From positions 3,147,867-3,211,866 of the forward strand of contig JAJEKV010000080.1 of the NCBI GenBank assembly GCA_021234155.1: DNA of 64,000 nucleotides, written 5' to 3'. The position numbers and the translations under genes were made by a program. The notes beneath the pieces were generated by a model. That model was not told the origin of the DNA. It searched no databases and saw nothing but the letters and a program-made list of their open reading frames with translations. Origin of the DNA: Isoetes taiwanensis (taxonomy: Eukaryota > Streptophyta > Lycopodiopsida > Isoetales > Isoetaceae). Of the stretch, positions 10,656 to 22,326 are shown piece by piece (the first letter of the stretch is position 1; each line of letters begins with the position of its first letter).

Positions 10656-12601
10656 ATGATCCTCAGCTTTCAGCGTTTTACATTATTGATTTATAGTGGT
10701 ATTTTGCAATTAATGTGTAGTGCATTGCTGAAATTGGAAGGCATTCGGGGATACCGTTTGAAGAAATCTTATATAAGGCACTTTCCTCCTCAAATGTTGG
10801 ATCCAATGACGACACACTGTTTAGTGACATCATATCTAATCTCATTAATTTCTCAAGCATTTCTCATTCATAGGGCAGGAGACACTCAAGATCCTGGAAA
10901 TTATCGAATGGTGATGGTAAGTAGTTTCTTTGCTAAGTTATTTGCTACAGTTATTGAGCAAAAATTAAGTGCATGGGCTGAAGAGAATAATGTAAGAGCT
11001 GAAGGCCAAGCAGGTTTTCGTCTCACTAGATCGACAGTGGATCATCTAGTAACATTGAGAGCAATTGTGGAATCCGTAAAGAAAACTAAAAAGCCACTAT
11101 TTGCATTATTCGTTGATCTTACAAAAGCGTTTGATATGCTGAGAAGGAGGAATATTTGGGATTATATGGAGCATATTGGAGTGCCTCAGGAATTAAGAAA
11201 TGCAGTAGCCACGCTATATGAAAAAGTATTGGTACGCTTATCATTCCCTTTGGATCAGCATTGTCAGGAGGAGATTGTCAGTAATATAGGTGTCAAACAG
11301 GGGTGTCCATTATCGCCGACTCTTTTTGGTATTTATATTGATCAATTGGAAGGATGGATCAAACAATATGGTGGTAGAGGCACTATGCTTGCGGCATATG
11401 TAGTGATCTTACTTTATGCAGATGACATTGTGATGTTCGCTCGAAATGCTTGGGATATGCAAAAACACATAGACGCTCTGGCTTCTTTTTGTGATTCAAC
11501 TGGTATGAAGGTGAATCTTAATAAGATGAACATTGTGATATTTGGTGTGAGGAATCCTAAATATGATTTTTACTACAAGGGACAGCGCATTGAGATATGC
11601 CACACCTATAAATATCTACGGCTTATTGTTGATCACAATTACAGTTGGAATAAAGCGGTTGAGCAGAGAGTGGATGCTGGGCTTAAAGCCCTCTATGCAT
11701 TGCAAAAAAAATGTAAGCGTGCTGATGTTGTGGATTGGAAACTGAAAAAAATGCTTTATGTTGCTTTAGTAAAAAGCGTTGTGCCGTATGGATGCGAAGC
11801 ATGGGGGGCAGGCTTGTCTCAAGAAATGTGGAGAAGGGTAGAAAAATTGCAGAAGAAATTTTTGACAGAATTAGGGGTTAAGATGCAAACTTCCTATCCA
11901 ATGATGTTAGCGGAGGCAGGATTGATGAACTTGGAAGTGGAAGCCCTTCATCAGACACTAAAATATGTGTTAAAAGTTCAGGAGATGGATGCAGAAAGAT
12001 TGCCCAGGTGGCTATGTTGCAAAGCAGCTTGAAAGGATGGTATGCGGAGGTTGGAAAATGGATGAAAAATGGGATATGCATCTGGATGATGTACATGATA
12101 ATGCTGATAATTTATATGGATGGATTTGTAGTAAGGTGCAGCAAAAAATATGGCAGAATCCAGGAACAAAAATGTAGTTCTATCATGGCAGAAGCTCCGC
12201 ATCTGAATGAAAAGAACTCTTATTATAGGCGTCATCTGGTATGCAGAATGAGACTAAGCTCACACCATTTGGGGGTTGAAGTAGGGAGATGGGGGGGTGT
12301 TCCTCGCATTTGTCGTACATGCAAAGTTTGCGGTGAAGATGAAATTGAAAATGAGGAGCACTTGATTCTGAAATGTCCTGCATATCAGAATCTGAGGCAA
12401 AAGTATGGTATCCCATGCACAATTACGCTATGGGATTTCTTCTTCCTACCTGCGTTAAGCATAAGCAACTATTTAACAGATGCCTTGAGAATAAGGGAAT
12501 TAACTATAAAGAACTATAGACATTTGCTGGATATATATGAGATAGAGGAGATTGAGCTCGATGTTGCTCTTTCAAAGAGCGCGTACGAGGATAACAGGTA
12601 G
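10656..12601 (+). pseudogene. LINE reverse transcriptase, frameshifted
   Basis: The 458-residue open frame 10656-12032 holds the reverse transcriptase of a non-LTR retrotransposon: HRAGDTQDPGNYRMVMVSSF (finger motif 'HK.Gd..d..NYR.I'), GFR..RSTVDHLVTLR, FVDLTKAFD (first catalytic Asp), KQGCPLSPTLFGIYIDQLE at residue ~215, and YADD at 11415-11426 (residues 254-257, catalytic Asps present), then the thumb/YKYL region. Two frameshifts near 12000-12180 move the frame to 12008-12601, which ends with a Cys-His motif C-x2-C-G-x9-H-x4-C (12311-12380), typical of the C-terminal zinc-binding region of such LINEs. The part upstream of ~10860 does not match the family well, so the element is 5'-truncated or rearranged; I see no endonuclease domain. 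The copy is probably immobile. Confidence 0.85.
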
Positions 12602-12665
12602 TGATAGTATTATATTCAAGTGTGTGTCTTCTAGACCTGATGGTCTCATAGACATTAATTAAACA
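12602..12665 (+). other. Putative LINE 3' end
   Basis: About 30-60 bp after the stop of the zinc-binding frame, the sequence GGTCTCATAGACATTAATTAA resembles the GACGTTAA-like terminus of the other LINE ends in this window (24021, 28658, 34398, 41074). There is no microsatellite tail here. This boundary is an inference. Confidence 0.4.
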
Positions 12666-13449
12666 TTTCATTTCTTTCTGTTGCATCTATGTGTCTTGAT
12701 ATGAATATTGAATGGCAAAGGTTAGTGCGTTGCAAGTCAGCAAAAGTGTTATGAGTTTGCCTAGACTCAACCAAGTCCACAACTTTTGTCATCAAGGCAG
12801 TACCACGCGAACTGTATATTTTATTCAATAAACTTGACAGGCTGAAAATTATATATTTGAACTGGTCATAGATGGAAGTATATGAATTAGCATACTGCAT
12901 GGGGCATTATGCACACTAATGTGACCTTCCAAAGCCCTTCATACTTTTGCTTCTGAATGTGGTCACCACTGATCCAGAACTCAGTCAGAATGGTAGGTAA
13001 TGGTAGGTGAGTGTGTCCTTTGTATCATATAACACTTCCTCCTTCTCAACCACTTACATTATTAACAAGGCAATCAACTAAGTTAGTAACGCCGGTTGTA
13101 ACTTCCATGTATTTCATGCTATTAAATTCTTAGCAACCTTTTTCAATTAAAAATATCGAGTTCTTCCTTCATACCCTGAACAAAATTAGTGAAGGGAAGC
13201 ATGGAGGAGGGAGCACGTTATGAGAGGACAGGAGTCATAGATTTTAGGCTTAACCATGAATAGTCGATATAGCTATATAATATTGTATAACTTATAAATA
13301 TAGCCTTATAATTACATAATAAGTAATTAACGAAAAGTTGATCTTTTCAATAGAGTTAAGTTTTATATTCTTGTTGTGTGCTTTTGCAGGATTAGTAGGT
13401 TAGTCACCTTAGCGTATAATTGAGGACAAGATTATCCTAGGGGGAGAAT
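12666..13449. other. Intergenic; end may be the inner edge of an LTR element
   Basis: No gene recognised. The last ~35 bp contain GAGGACAAGATTATCC followed by AGGGGGAGAA immediately before the LTR-like repeat. This layout (GAGGACAAG... then a purine tract) is what is normally seen at the 3' end of the pol region and the polypurine tract of plant Ty3/gypsy elements, so 13100-13449 may be a truncated internal region. Confidence 0.4.
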
Positions 13450-15073
13450 GTGGCGTTCAGGAAATATATACCATAAAACATTATATTTCCAAAGTCAATC
13501 ACTATACAAGTCTATCTTCATAGCCTTGTATACCATAAATTGTGGCACTAGGGGGCATGACTAAGTTATTCATATAACTTAGCCAACCTTAGGTTAAGAC
13601 CATTTTCCACGTGGCCTTAACCTATTGGGCACCCGCCACCGGACTTACCCTATTGGAGCCATGTGGCATAACATGTGAACCCTAACCTATAAAGGCCTAA
13701 ACCCTAACCCTAGGCCTCTTCCGCTCCAATACCGGGAACCTTATTCGCTCGAAACTCCATTTCGAGAACCGGCTCTGCGTGGCCACAAAGATAGCGTGCC
13801 CCCCGTGAGGCGTGAGAGCACATCGGCCAGGAGGGAGCTACCTCGAACACCTCAAGACCATGGAGACGCCAGGATTGGGAGGGAGTGCCGGAGCGGTATG
13901 TGGAGTAGTGCTCTTAGTAGTCCATCCGAAAGTTAGCACTCCGGATGGGTTAGTATTTCAGATCTAGAGTAGAGCCATCCTAGAACTCAGATTCAACATC
14001 TTAAACCCTAATCAAGGAACCCTAACTGTAAGTTAGATATGTATGATTAGGTTAAGATGTTCTTATGATGATTATCATGATTGATGCTATGTGATGTTGG
14101 TTGATCATGTTTGCTACTGTTGTATTGGGAAGGGGGGTAGAGACCTAGTAGCCATTATGTAGTATGCTCCTAGTCTAGATCCCTTAGTTCCTATTAGTTG
14201 CGGCATGTGCATAGGAACCCACCGGGCTATTGAGGCTATGATGTGACTCAGCACTATACAACGAGGCTAGAGGCAATGCGGAGGGAGGATCCCTGCTGAG
14301 TGGGGGCTACGGGGGATCCCATAGTAGGCTAGGCTTATGGTCAGTCACTTCGTGTGGGCCGAGCATGGGTCTGACACCTCCTGGGGCAATGGTGTCGCCC
14401 TGCCTCTCAAGAGTTACAAGTGTCAGCTTGGCTCTTGTTTTGGGGGGTTCAGTCGGGTATGAATCGTGTGTCGCCACGATTCTCTAGCCACTCGAGGAGC
14501 CTCTAGACCCCGGGAAGGGGAGATGTAACCCTTCCTGCCTCGACGGACCAGGGAGATGCAACCTGAAGTAGTCCCGATGGGTGATGCCATGGGATTGCGT
14601 ATCCGGAAGGCTAGAGTCATGTTAGAGCCTGATCTAGCCCATCTGCAAAGTATGCACAGGAGGGGCGGATGGAGTGGTCAACCCTAGCCATTGTCTATAG
14701 CCAGCCCCGCCATTGTTATGACTCGGTCTGCTCTATCTTGAGACCTATCCAGTCAGTCGACCTCCTTATGAGTCAGAACCTCGGGTATGTTTTATGGCAT
14801 ATGATTATGTTCTTTGCAGCTATGGATATGTGGATGAGCTACCCTTCGAAGTAGTATGATGTATTGTTATTGCTAGTTCTGACGATGTTTATGCTTCCGC
14901 TGTGATAGGAGCCCATAGGGGAAGGGCGCGCAAGACACCTTCGTGTCCCCTTCCCGCACTTCGGTGAACCCAGAGTGCGGGATAGACGGAGGGCCCGTGC
15001 GGTCGATGACCGGATGGGGGATTTCCTACGGAGTGTACGGCTGGGAGCCGTATATTTAGTAGGGAGCGTCACA
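13450..15073 (+). repeat. LTR-like repeat, probably Ty3/gypsy
   Basis: The segment starts TGTGGCGTTC and ends GAGCGTCACA, so the two ends are near-inverted repeats in TG...CA form. A purine tract (AGGGGGAGAA) sits just outside the left end. Inside there is a TATA-like box (TATAAAG at 13688) followed by CCTAAACCCTAACCCTA, a likely LTR promoter. Flanking pentamers are GAGAA and GTGAA (4/5 match), which would fit either an old solo LTR or the 3' LTR of a truncated element. A diverged relative of its second half lies at 29600-30602. Confidence 0.6.
13688..13713 (+). promoter_or_regulatory. TATA box and telomere-like CCCTAA words inside the LTR
   Basis: TATAAAG at 13688 is followed within 10 bp by CCTAAACCCTAACCCTA. 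In an LTR this is the expected place for the transcription start. The CCCTAA words could act like telo-box elements but may be coincidental. Confidence 0.35.
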
Positions 15074-15649
15074 GTGAAGTGGCAGAAACAATGATTACTC
15101 TGAAATAGGAGGTGGTTCATGCCATGGCTCTGCAGAAATTGCTGAACAGAAAGGAAGTATGGATGTGTAACACTCTGAAGCCCTTCTTCATACAGTTATT
15201 TCACAAATGGCAGCAGAAAAGAGAGGCTCACATTCTCTTGTTCCTAGACTTCACATCGTACTCCATTAAATAGTTGGACAAAATGCTTTGCATATTTGGG
15301 GACACTACAGTAGCTGACTTAACACTTCAAGATCTGATTGATGCTGTTGAATGAAGTCTATGACTGCAGAAAAGTATCTGAACTCTATCTGGTTTTTTGT
15401 GTACATTTGTTAATTCTTATGTAGGCCATGCCTCCAAGTGATTTACTCATTACTTTTCTTTATGTATCTTTTTTAAATGAAATATAAAAAACCCACCGTG
15501 CCTTAAAAAAAGAAAAAAGAAAAAAGAAAAGGGATTAAAATATCTACTTTGTTAATTTGGGATTATCCGGTATGGCAAAAAAAGTTTTTGGAATTTTTTT
15601 AGGATTGATTTTCTAAGGTTTTCGAAGTTTTAGCCGTCGGAAAAAAGTC
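15074..15649. other. Intergenic
   Basis: No gene recognised. A-rich tract around 15505-15530 (AAAAAAAGAAAAAAGAAAAA). Confidence 0.5.
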
Positions 15650-15853
15650 ATGACACTCCAAAAATCCGGAAATATTTTGGGCTTAGGGTCTTTGCAGTGG
15701 ATTTCATTCAGCTCCGCGATTATCCAATCGAGACGTCATACTGCCGCATGGATGCCAGACAGAATTTGCATGGATCTGGTCGGCGCCTATGAGAATATCT
15801 TCAAGGGATTTTCAAGCGGGGGAATTTGCATCTTATCCCACAGGTGAGCGTCG

Positions 15854-16093
15854 CTTTACCTTTGTTAATTGTTCTTGAATCAGATTATCCTCTATTTTTC
15901 ACTGTTGCACCCAGCAGATACATGATATCTTAGCCCTATTTCGGCAAAAACATGCTTAGCTCTGCACATCTATCTTTACCTTTGTTAATTGTTCTTGAAT
16001 CATATTATCCTCTATTTTTTCCTGTTGCACCCAGCAGATACATGATATCTTAGCCCCATTTCCGCAAAAACATGCTTAGCTCTACACATCTAT
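15854..16093. repeat. 120-bp tandem duplication
   Basis: CTTTACCTTTGTTAATTGTT occurs at 15854 and 15974, and the two 120-bp copies differ at only a handful of positions. They lie just after a possible splice donor at 15844. Confidence 0.9.
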
Positions 16094-16585
16094 TCTTTAG
16101 TTGTTGTAAATTGGAAAAATGGCCTATAGTTATGGATCAAGATTTTCTTCTTCAACAATACGTTTGTGTATTAGAGGCTTGCTGGGCATCAAGCTTGGTA
16201 TTTTCCCTTATTGCTGTTTACTGGGTTCAAATCTGTGCTTCGTTGTAGCAGTCAAGTTTTTTAAAATGTGTTACCATACATTTGTTTGTTTGTTCCTCAT
16301 GCCAGAGCATATTTATGCATTCTATTGCTTAAGCTGGTCAGGAGAACAAAGATATCTGTAAGAACATACTAGGAATTGGGTCCTTTTTGGATGCCAACAA
16401 AAACAGGGGCCAGTGCAAGGATCAGTGCATGAGTTTGGTTGGAGGTGAGCCAATTTTTTAGGCCATCTATTTTCACCAAGGGATTTGGCAAATAAGGAGT
16501 TACAAGATAGAATATAGAAATGCTTTCTGTGATTTCGTTACCAGCTCCATGCATTCCAGCTCCATGCATTCTGAAGGTGCTTTTC

Positions 16586-16608
16586 AAAAAAAAAAAAAAA
16601 AAAAAAAT
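16586..16608. repeat. Poly(A) tract
   Basis: A run of about 22 A residues, preceded at 16546-16572 by two copies of CCAGCTCCATGCATTC. It may be the tail of an old retroposed sequence, but I see no source gene. Confidence 0.6.
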
Positions 16609-19253
16609 AGATTTTTTTGGTGGGCATCAAAATTAGGGGATGTTGTTGACAGCATAGCTGTCACTTTCTGTCGCTTGATTTGTGCATCTTGCAGGCAAGT
16701 CTGCTGCTGATATTCATATGGCTTCTATTTTTTCAGGTAGAACTTTCTAATTCTTGCTGTAGCATGATGTACTTTTTGAGCAAATATTTACATGGATTCA
16801 GCCTACAGATTGTTCACGCCAGATTCTTCAGCCAGATACATCTTCAACGCACATAGGTCTACAAAGCACACGCTGGGAGTAACTTTCTCGCTCTTGACAA
16901 TTGGTGCAATATGTGATTTGTATTTGCATATGGTCCAGATATAAGTTTATCCTGCAGTTGTGAAAGTCAGAAAAAGCTATACATGCCAGAATTCAAGCCA
17001 GAAAGCGAAGGATAAATGCATCAGATAAAGCATATCAGGTATTATTAAGGTTTTTCGCAAGTTTATGCATTCCTGTATTTCTCTGAGTTTTATTCTATGT
17101 TAGAGGCTGCTCTCAATAGTGCGGTTACTGAGGATTGAGGCATGCTTTGTTCCTTAACTAATCCATACCCTCTAATAGAATTTGTCCTTAACTAATCCGT
17201 ACCTTCTAATAGAAGGCATACTAATTTTGAATTGCTTAAAGAAAATCAAGTGAAGCTGGCAAGCTTGATGAATCCGAGGTTTGCTAATTTTTTCTTATGA
17301 CATTTGTCAATATCTGCGTGTCTTTCTTCATGCATCTGACTCGGGAACATCTTATCATGAGAATATCATGAAAAACTTTAAAGATGCCCAAATTTTCATC
17401 TATTCCAAGTGCTCTTGACCCAAAATGTAACAACCATTAGGCAGCAAGAGCATGTTGTATTTGCATGCAACTATAGTTTTATTCTTCAAGCATTTTGAAC
17501 TAATTGGTATTCATTTAAGTTCATGTGTTCTGATGCAAGCTACAGCTTTGGTTTTATTGCAAAAGGAGATTGAAACATTGAAGGTTTCTCCTGAGCCCTA
17601 CATTGTTGGTGGTAGAGGTCCAACATATGGTTAAGGTGAGCAAGGTGAGCTGGACATGTACAATAGGTTTGTCTCTCGGATGCTTGAGTTGCTTAATATT
17701 AATCATCCTTAGTGGATGAGGTAGATATAAGTTAGATTCTGGTTTGTATGTCTACAATGGTAATATAATTGCTAACTTTCAAGACTCAATTGTTGTGTTG
17801 CGGAGATTGCATGTGTGTAGTACTCTATACAGCCTGTTAGATGCACCACGTCAAAACGAAGCAACAAGTTGCCATTTTTTTTCTTATTTAAAAATTGAGT
17901 AAGTGATTCTGCTTTTTGGGCTCTTAGGTCTTTCAAATTTGGAATTTATGTAAGATTCTGGAGTCGTGGCTTACAACATGCACAATGAACGATTTCCATC
18001 ATTTAAGCTTGCTATAGGCTGTTTTCGATGGAATGAATATGAAAAAATACTGACTGGCTTTTTGTCTTTGTCTCATATGATCCAAATCATTTGATTTACT
18101 GGAGACAATTCCTTCTAATATGTATGAAGCTTTGTTTAGCTATGTTTTTGCTATTAAAGGCATGTGGGAGTCCAACTTATGTGATGTCTAATGTTATGAT
18201 GTAAAGATTGTTTGTTATGCTTGATTGCTTCATTGCAACCAATTCTGTACATGTGATGCATATAATTAATGTCTTATTGCTTGCAGATATTAGTTCAATA
18301 GGTAAATTCTTAATTTAGACCCAGAAATGCTTTCTGTGATTTCGTTGTTTGTTGATTGTATGAAAGTTGTGACATATTTTGGAAGGCAAATTATATTAGG
18401 GTTATGGATTAGAGAGCTGTTATTTGAAACTCCGGTCTTTTCACATGCAATATTCTCAGATACGTGGAGTAACAAGCAACATTGCTTAGAGGTCTCAGAA
18501 AATTGTTTATGCTGTCTAAGGTTTTCAGTATCCTCTAAATTCTATTGTATTTTATGCCCTCTAAATATTACAGGCATTTTTTGTAGGCCGCTCAATGGGA
18601 CAATACAGAAAAACGGAAAGCTATTATAACAATAAACAATGTCCTTAGAATATAGAGGTAATTGCACGTGCATATCTGAAAGATCAAAAGGCTGATGTGC
18701 CATATAGCCACATGACTGCGTGGCTTGCTCTGATTTTGTCTGAATAAAATAATGAGATATACAAAATTTAAAATGATTCAGAGGTGATTGTGTACAATGA
18801 ATGGACAGGGAGAAGATATATTGATCAATTTCTTACCTCACTTGATGGTGCCTTTTGTGTTTGAGATCCAGAGACGTAGGCTGAGTATGGCTAGGAGATT
18901 CCGAGCATGTTCATTGAGGTTGGTTTTATAGAATGTGCATTGCTGAATGAGCATTACAGAGAAACATATGGATTTGATGAAGAATTTGGATGCAGGACTT
19001 TTATCAGAACAATGTTCTTTTGGTCCCAGGTTCAACATCTTTTTAGTGGTGCATTTTAATCTTAAACATGGACTAGCGATGAGCTTAACTCATGTTCTCT
19101 ATGCCATTGCAGCAGGTTTGATGTTAGATGGCATATTAGATGTAATGAATCTTTTATTCTCATTTCCTAAATGCTTGCTCTCTGTTATTTTGGTGCTCTG
19201 GTCAAGTCCTTACCATTTATCAATGCTTTGACACATTACACAGCAGTTCAATC

Positions 19254-19329
19254 TAGCAAAATCTTATTTTATTGGGGTGTTTGAATCACCTTAGCAAACT
19301 CCTATTTTATTGGGGTGTTTGGATCATCT
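19254..19329. repeat. Two-copy 38-bp tandem repeat with GGGGTGTTTG
   Basis: Two adjacent 38-bp copies share TATTTTATTGGGGTGTTTG. The GGGGTGTTTGGATCA word is common at the ends of plant hAT-type MITEs, but I found no matching inverted copy, so I call only the repeat. Confidence 0.65.
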
Positions 19330-20839
19330 TAGTTTTAGAACAAAGCTCCCACTTATTTCTCATCTCGAACCCTACAAATCTAGCCCAAGCTTCAATCCTG
19401 CTTCAATTAGAGAACGGGTTACTATCCTAAGCTCTATCATCGTATTTTGTTTCTGACTCATTACAATAATTGACTACAGATGAATTGGATTGTGTTGAAG
19501 CTTTGAGTTGTTGCTTTTGCATGATTGAAGTATCATATCAGGCTGGATTCAAAAGCTGTGCAGAGAAATTTTTTAGAAGGAACGAACATCAGTTATTGTG
19601 TCTGTTCTTTGTTATGCTAATGCTTTTGAAACTTATCCCAAAATGTGCTTCATATGGAAAAAGTTAAAATGTATATACTACTTAGAGAATACTGCTAGAC
19701 AAGTTATCTCATACTGGACATGCAGGCACATTAAGATTAGAGCCTGGCAACACGACATCGATGATATATTTGTCTTTCAATATTGATTAAAACATATTTG
19801 TAAGAACCTATATTTTCAGTAGTGGTAGTAATGTAGTAATGTATGGATTATTATGCTTTCAGTACAAATTAGAAAAGATATGAGATGCATTGATAAGAAT
19901 TAGCCATGTTTTATTCTAATCTATGCAAACTCTGTCAGACACTATTGTGATGGACTAAGGCAACCCCAGGAATGATGTGGCAAAAGGCTCCTAAGAATGA
20001 TGTGGCAAGATCTTGATAAACGATTATTGTTTCACCCATTTTAGCACCAATTAGGGCCGAACTAGCCATTTGCTAGAGAAATGTCTCCAAATCCTCGGCA
20101 AAATTTGAACTTCTATAAATATTTTCACACCATGCCTTCATCCATGAAAGTTAAGAAAATGAAAAGGGAAATTAAGGGGCAGAAGAGTTGCTGTTTGAAA
20201 GGTGTTCAAAACATCAATTCAAAAGATGCAAGTCAATATAATTTAAACTCCACTAAAACTAAACATTTATCAAATTTAAGTACCATACTCCGATAATGCT
20301 TCCCCTTAGTCAATCCTATGAAATACGTTATGCCCCATCCTTTCCAAACGATTGATATTCATCTACTCAAAGTCAACAAATAAACAACAATCCATGGACC
20401 TTAAGTACCAATTTAAATTCAATCCGAACTTGAAACACTACTGCAGAATAAAGCATATTGTGTATAACCTTAGGGAGATGTTGAACAAGACAAATTCGGT
20501 TGTTTGATAAGCATGTTCACAATACATCTTCTATATTTTTATTTTTCCTGCAGGTACTCAACATCTAGAGAACATTGTATATCCACAACTAATCACATCT
20601 TTTTCTATCTAAGGTTCAAGAGCCAATAGTTCAACCAAGCATTTTCCTTGAAATGTTTAAGTCAAGGTGATTATCTACTACATTATTCAAAAACGCTTTT
20701 GATTCTTGATTCACAAACATCATAAACATTTTAAGTGTCTATTTGTGGGTTTGTGAACTTTGCAATTGTCATATTCTCCATGTTTTGCGTACAACGATAT
20801 GCATCATCATCATCATCCAACATGTACTTTGGTCCGACG
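19330..20839. other. Intergenic
   Basis: No gene or strong repeat recognised. Open frames of 60-70 residues have no motif. CATCATCATCATC is at about 20806. Confidence 0.5.
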
Positions 20840-20844
20840 TATGG
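20840..20844. repeat. Target site duplication TATGG, left copy
   Basis: TATGG directly precedes the TG of the left LTR; the same five bases follow the right LTR at 26705-26709. This proves that both LTRs belong to one insertion. Confidence 0.95.
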
Positions 20845-21509
20845 TGAGAAAGATTCAAGATCAATAGAATAATTTCATGTGGATTTATGACTAACTAGAC
20901 AACATCAATTTCATGGTCAATCAAGTAATATGAGTAATACCACAAAATGCTTGAAAACCAAAACCATTACTTAGGCACTATTCATTTGGGCTATGTCCCA
21001 ATAACTGAAGCTTGTCTATCCGATAGCACAAGCGTATTGTTACACCTTCGAGCCCCCCCATATCTTTGATTACTCCTTCAATATATAGGGCCAGACCTCA
21101 CCGAATGGTGCAGATCCGGCCGCTCAGCAGAATCCATAGCATCCGGTGATCGGTGCTTCGACTCCTTCGGTCGTTTCTATATTCAAACTATTTGTTCCCT
21201 CCATTGAGACCCTTAAGTTCCAAATTCCAAATTCATATTCAATGGTTTCATAAATATATTTCACGTTCAATGGTCGTATAAAACTTTAACTTACCAATGA
21301 ACTTGGGTCTTCCAGATATGATCGTTCATGCAACCTCATGCACTTCACCATTTGAACTTAGGTTAACAAACCTTCATATCCATAATGCTTTCATCACACC
21401 TATGTTCTATAAACCATAGGTTAGAATTGTATCATTCCCTTTTTCTACTGATCTCTCCTTCTTGCTTCTCATGATATCAGATAATTTGAAAGAACTTATT
21501 TTTCTAACA
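20845..21509 (-). repeat. Copia LTR (3' LTR in element orientation)
   Basis: 665 bp from TGAGAAAGATTC to TTTCTAACA. It matches the 26040-26704 copy at all but three positions. It lies next to the polypurine tract and so is the 3' LTR of the minus-strand element. Confidence 0.97.
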
Positions 21510-21524
21510 TTTCCCCTTTCTTTC
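21510..21524 (-). promoter_or_regulatory. Polypurine tract
   Basis: On the minus strand this reads GAAAGAAAGGGGAAA and abuts the LTR start (TGTTAG). It is the primer for plus-strand DNA synthesis in LTR retrotransposons. Confidence 0.9.
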
Positions 21525-21838
21525 AAAATGTCTGCCATATCATTTATGCTGTTTATAACTGTTACTGTAAGGTTCACCTATGCTCCTTCTATTAGCTTTC
21601 CATAACCGTAACTTTCCTGTTCTGATTGAAATCCTATACACCCAAGTTGCCTTTGAACTTCGTGAATTTAATTTCTGACAGACCTTTTGTGAGCACATCT
21701 GCAATCTGCTCATTTGTTCCAATATACTGAACTGATACAACATTCTTAGCCACCATATCTCTTATGAAGTGCACATGCAATTCTATGTGTTTTGTCCTCT
21801 GGTGTAGCATTGGGTTTCTTGTGATAGCTATGCTTATT

Positions 21839-22312
21839 TTAGACCGTTCGAAAGTAAAATCTTGTTGGCAAACTTTGACATACCTTTAATTCTTCTAGAA
21901 TACGTCTTGTCCATGCAATCTCTTTAGCTGCCAGGGTTGCTGAGTTATACTCAGCTTCTGCAGTAGACATGGCCACACATGATTGCTTCTTGCTTTTCCA
22001 AGCAATTGCTGCTCCCCCTAACATCAAACAAAAGCCTGAGGTTGATTTTCTAGTATCTATGTCATTGCCCCAATCAGCATCTGCATAACCTTTTAATGTC
22101 AAATCATCATTAAAGTATGTAAGTCCATGGTTCATGGTATATTTCAGATATCTCAATACTCTTTTCCCTGCAGTCCAATGTTGGTAACCTGGGTTATTGC
22201 AAAATCTGCTCAACAGACTTACAGTAAATGCTATGTCAGGTCTCATACTGTTTGAAATAAATAACAAGCAACCTATTAGCTCCCTATATGGGACATTTTC
22301 CATTTGAGCCAT
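21839..22312 (-). CDS. Copia RNase H domain, end of pol
   Basis: A 157-residue frame holding the end of copia pol. PYRELIGCLLFISNSMRPDI and AFTVSLLSRF are the linker between RT and RNase H. GYADADWGNDIDTRKSTSGF carries the first RNase H Asp, and SCVAMSTAEAEY the Glu of the active site. The stop lies about 330 bp from the 3' LTR. It is out of frame with the upstream RT frame (22327-23283), the break being near 22320, so the polyprotein cannot be made in one piece. The Met at 22312 is only the first ATG after the break. Confidence 0.93.
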   Translation of the reverse strand: MAQMENVPYRELIGCLLFISNSMRPDIAFTVSLLSRFCNNPGYQHWTAGKRVLRYLKYTMNHGLTYFNDDLTLKGYADADWGNDIDTRKSTSGFCLMLGGAAIAWKSKKQSCVAMSTAEAEYNSATLAAKEIAWTRRILEELKVCQSLPTRFYFRTV

Positions 22313-22326
22313 TTACATTTCTGTTT

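Larger units (their letters stand above)
15650..19040 (+). other. Possible exons of an unidentified transcription unit
   Basis: Several short open blocks look bordered by splice-like signals on the plus strand: 15650-15843 followed by GTGAGC; about 16696-16737 between TTGCAG and GTAGAA; a block starting near 16808 after TACAG; 17545-17633 (QKEIETLKVSPEP... YIVGGRGPTYG); and 18937-19030 (LNEHYRETYGFDEEFGCRTF). I do not recognise any of them, and I cannot join them with confidence. They could be a degraded gene, a non-coding transcript or chance. A 24-bp phrase, AGAAATGCTTTCTGTGATTT plus CGTT, is present at about 16517 and again at 18325. Confidence 0.2.

Noticed and set aside
13696..13713. Telomere-like CCCTAAACCCTAACCCTA
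   Set aside because: Only about three imperfect units inside an LTR-like promoter region; not an interstitial telomere array.
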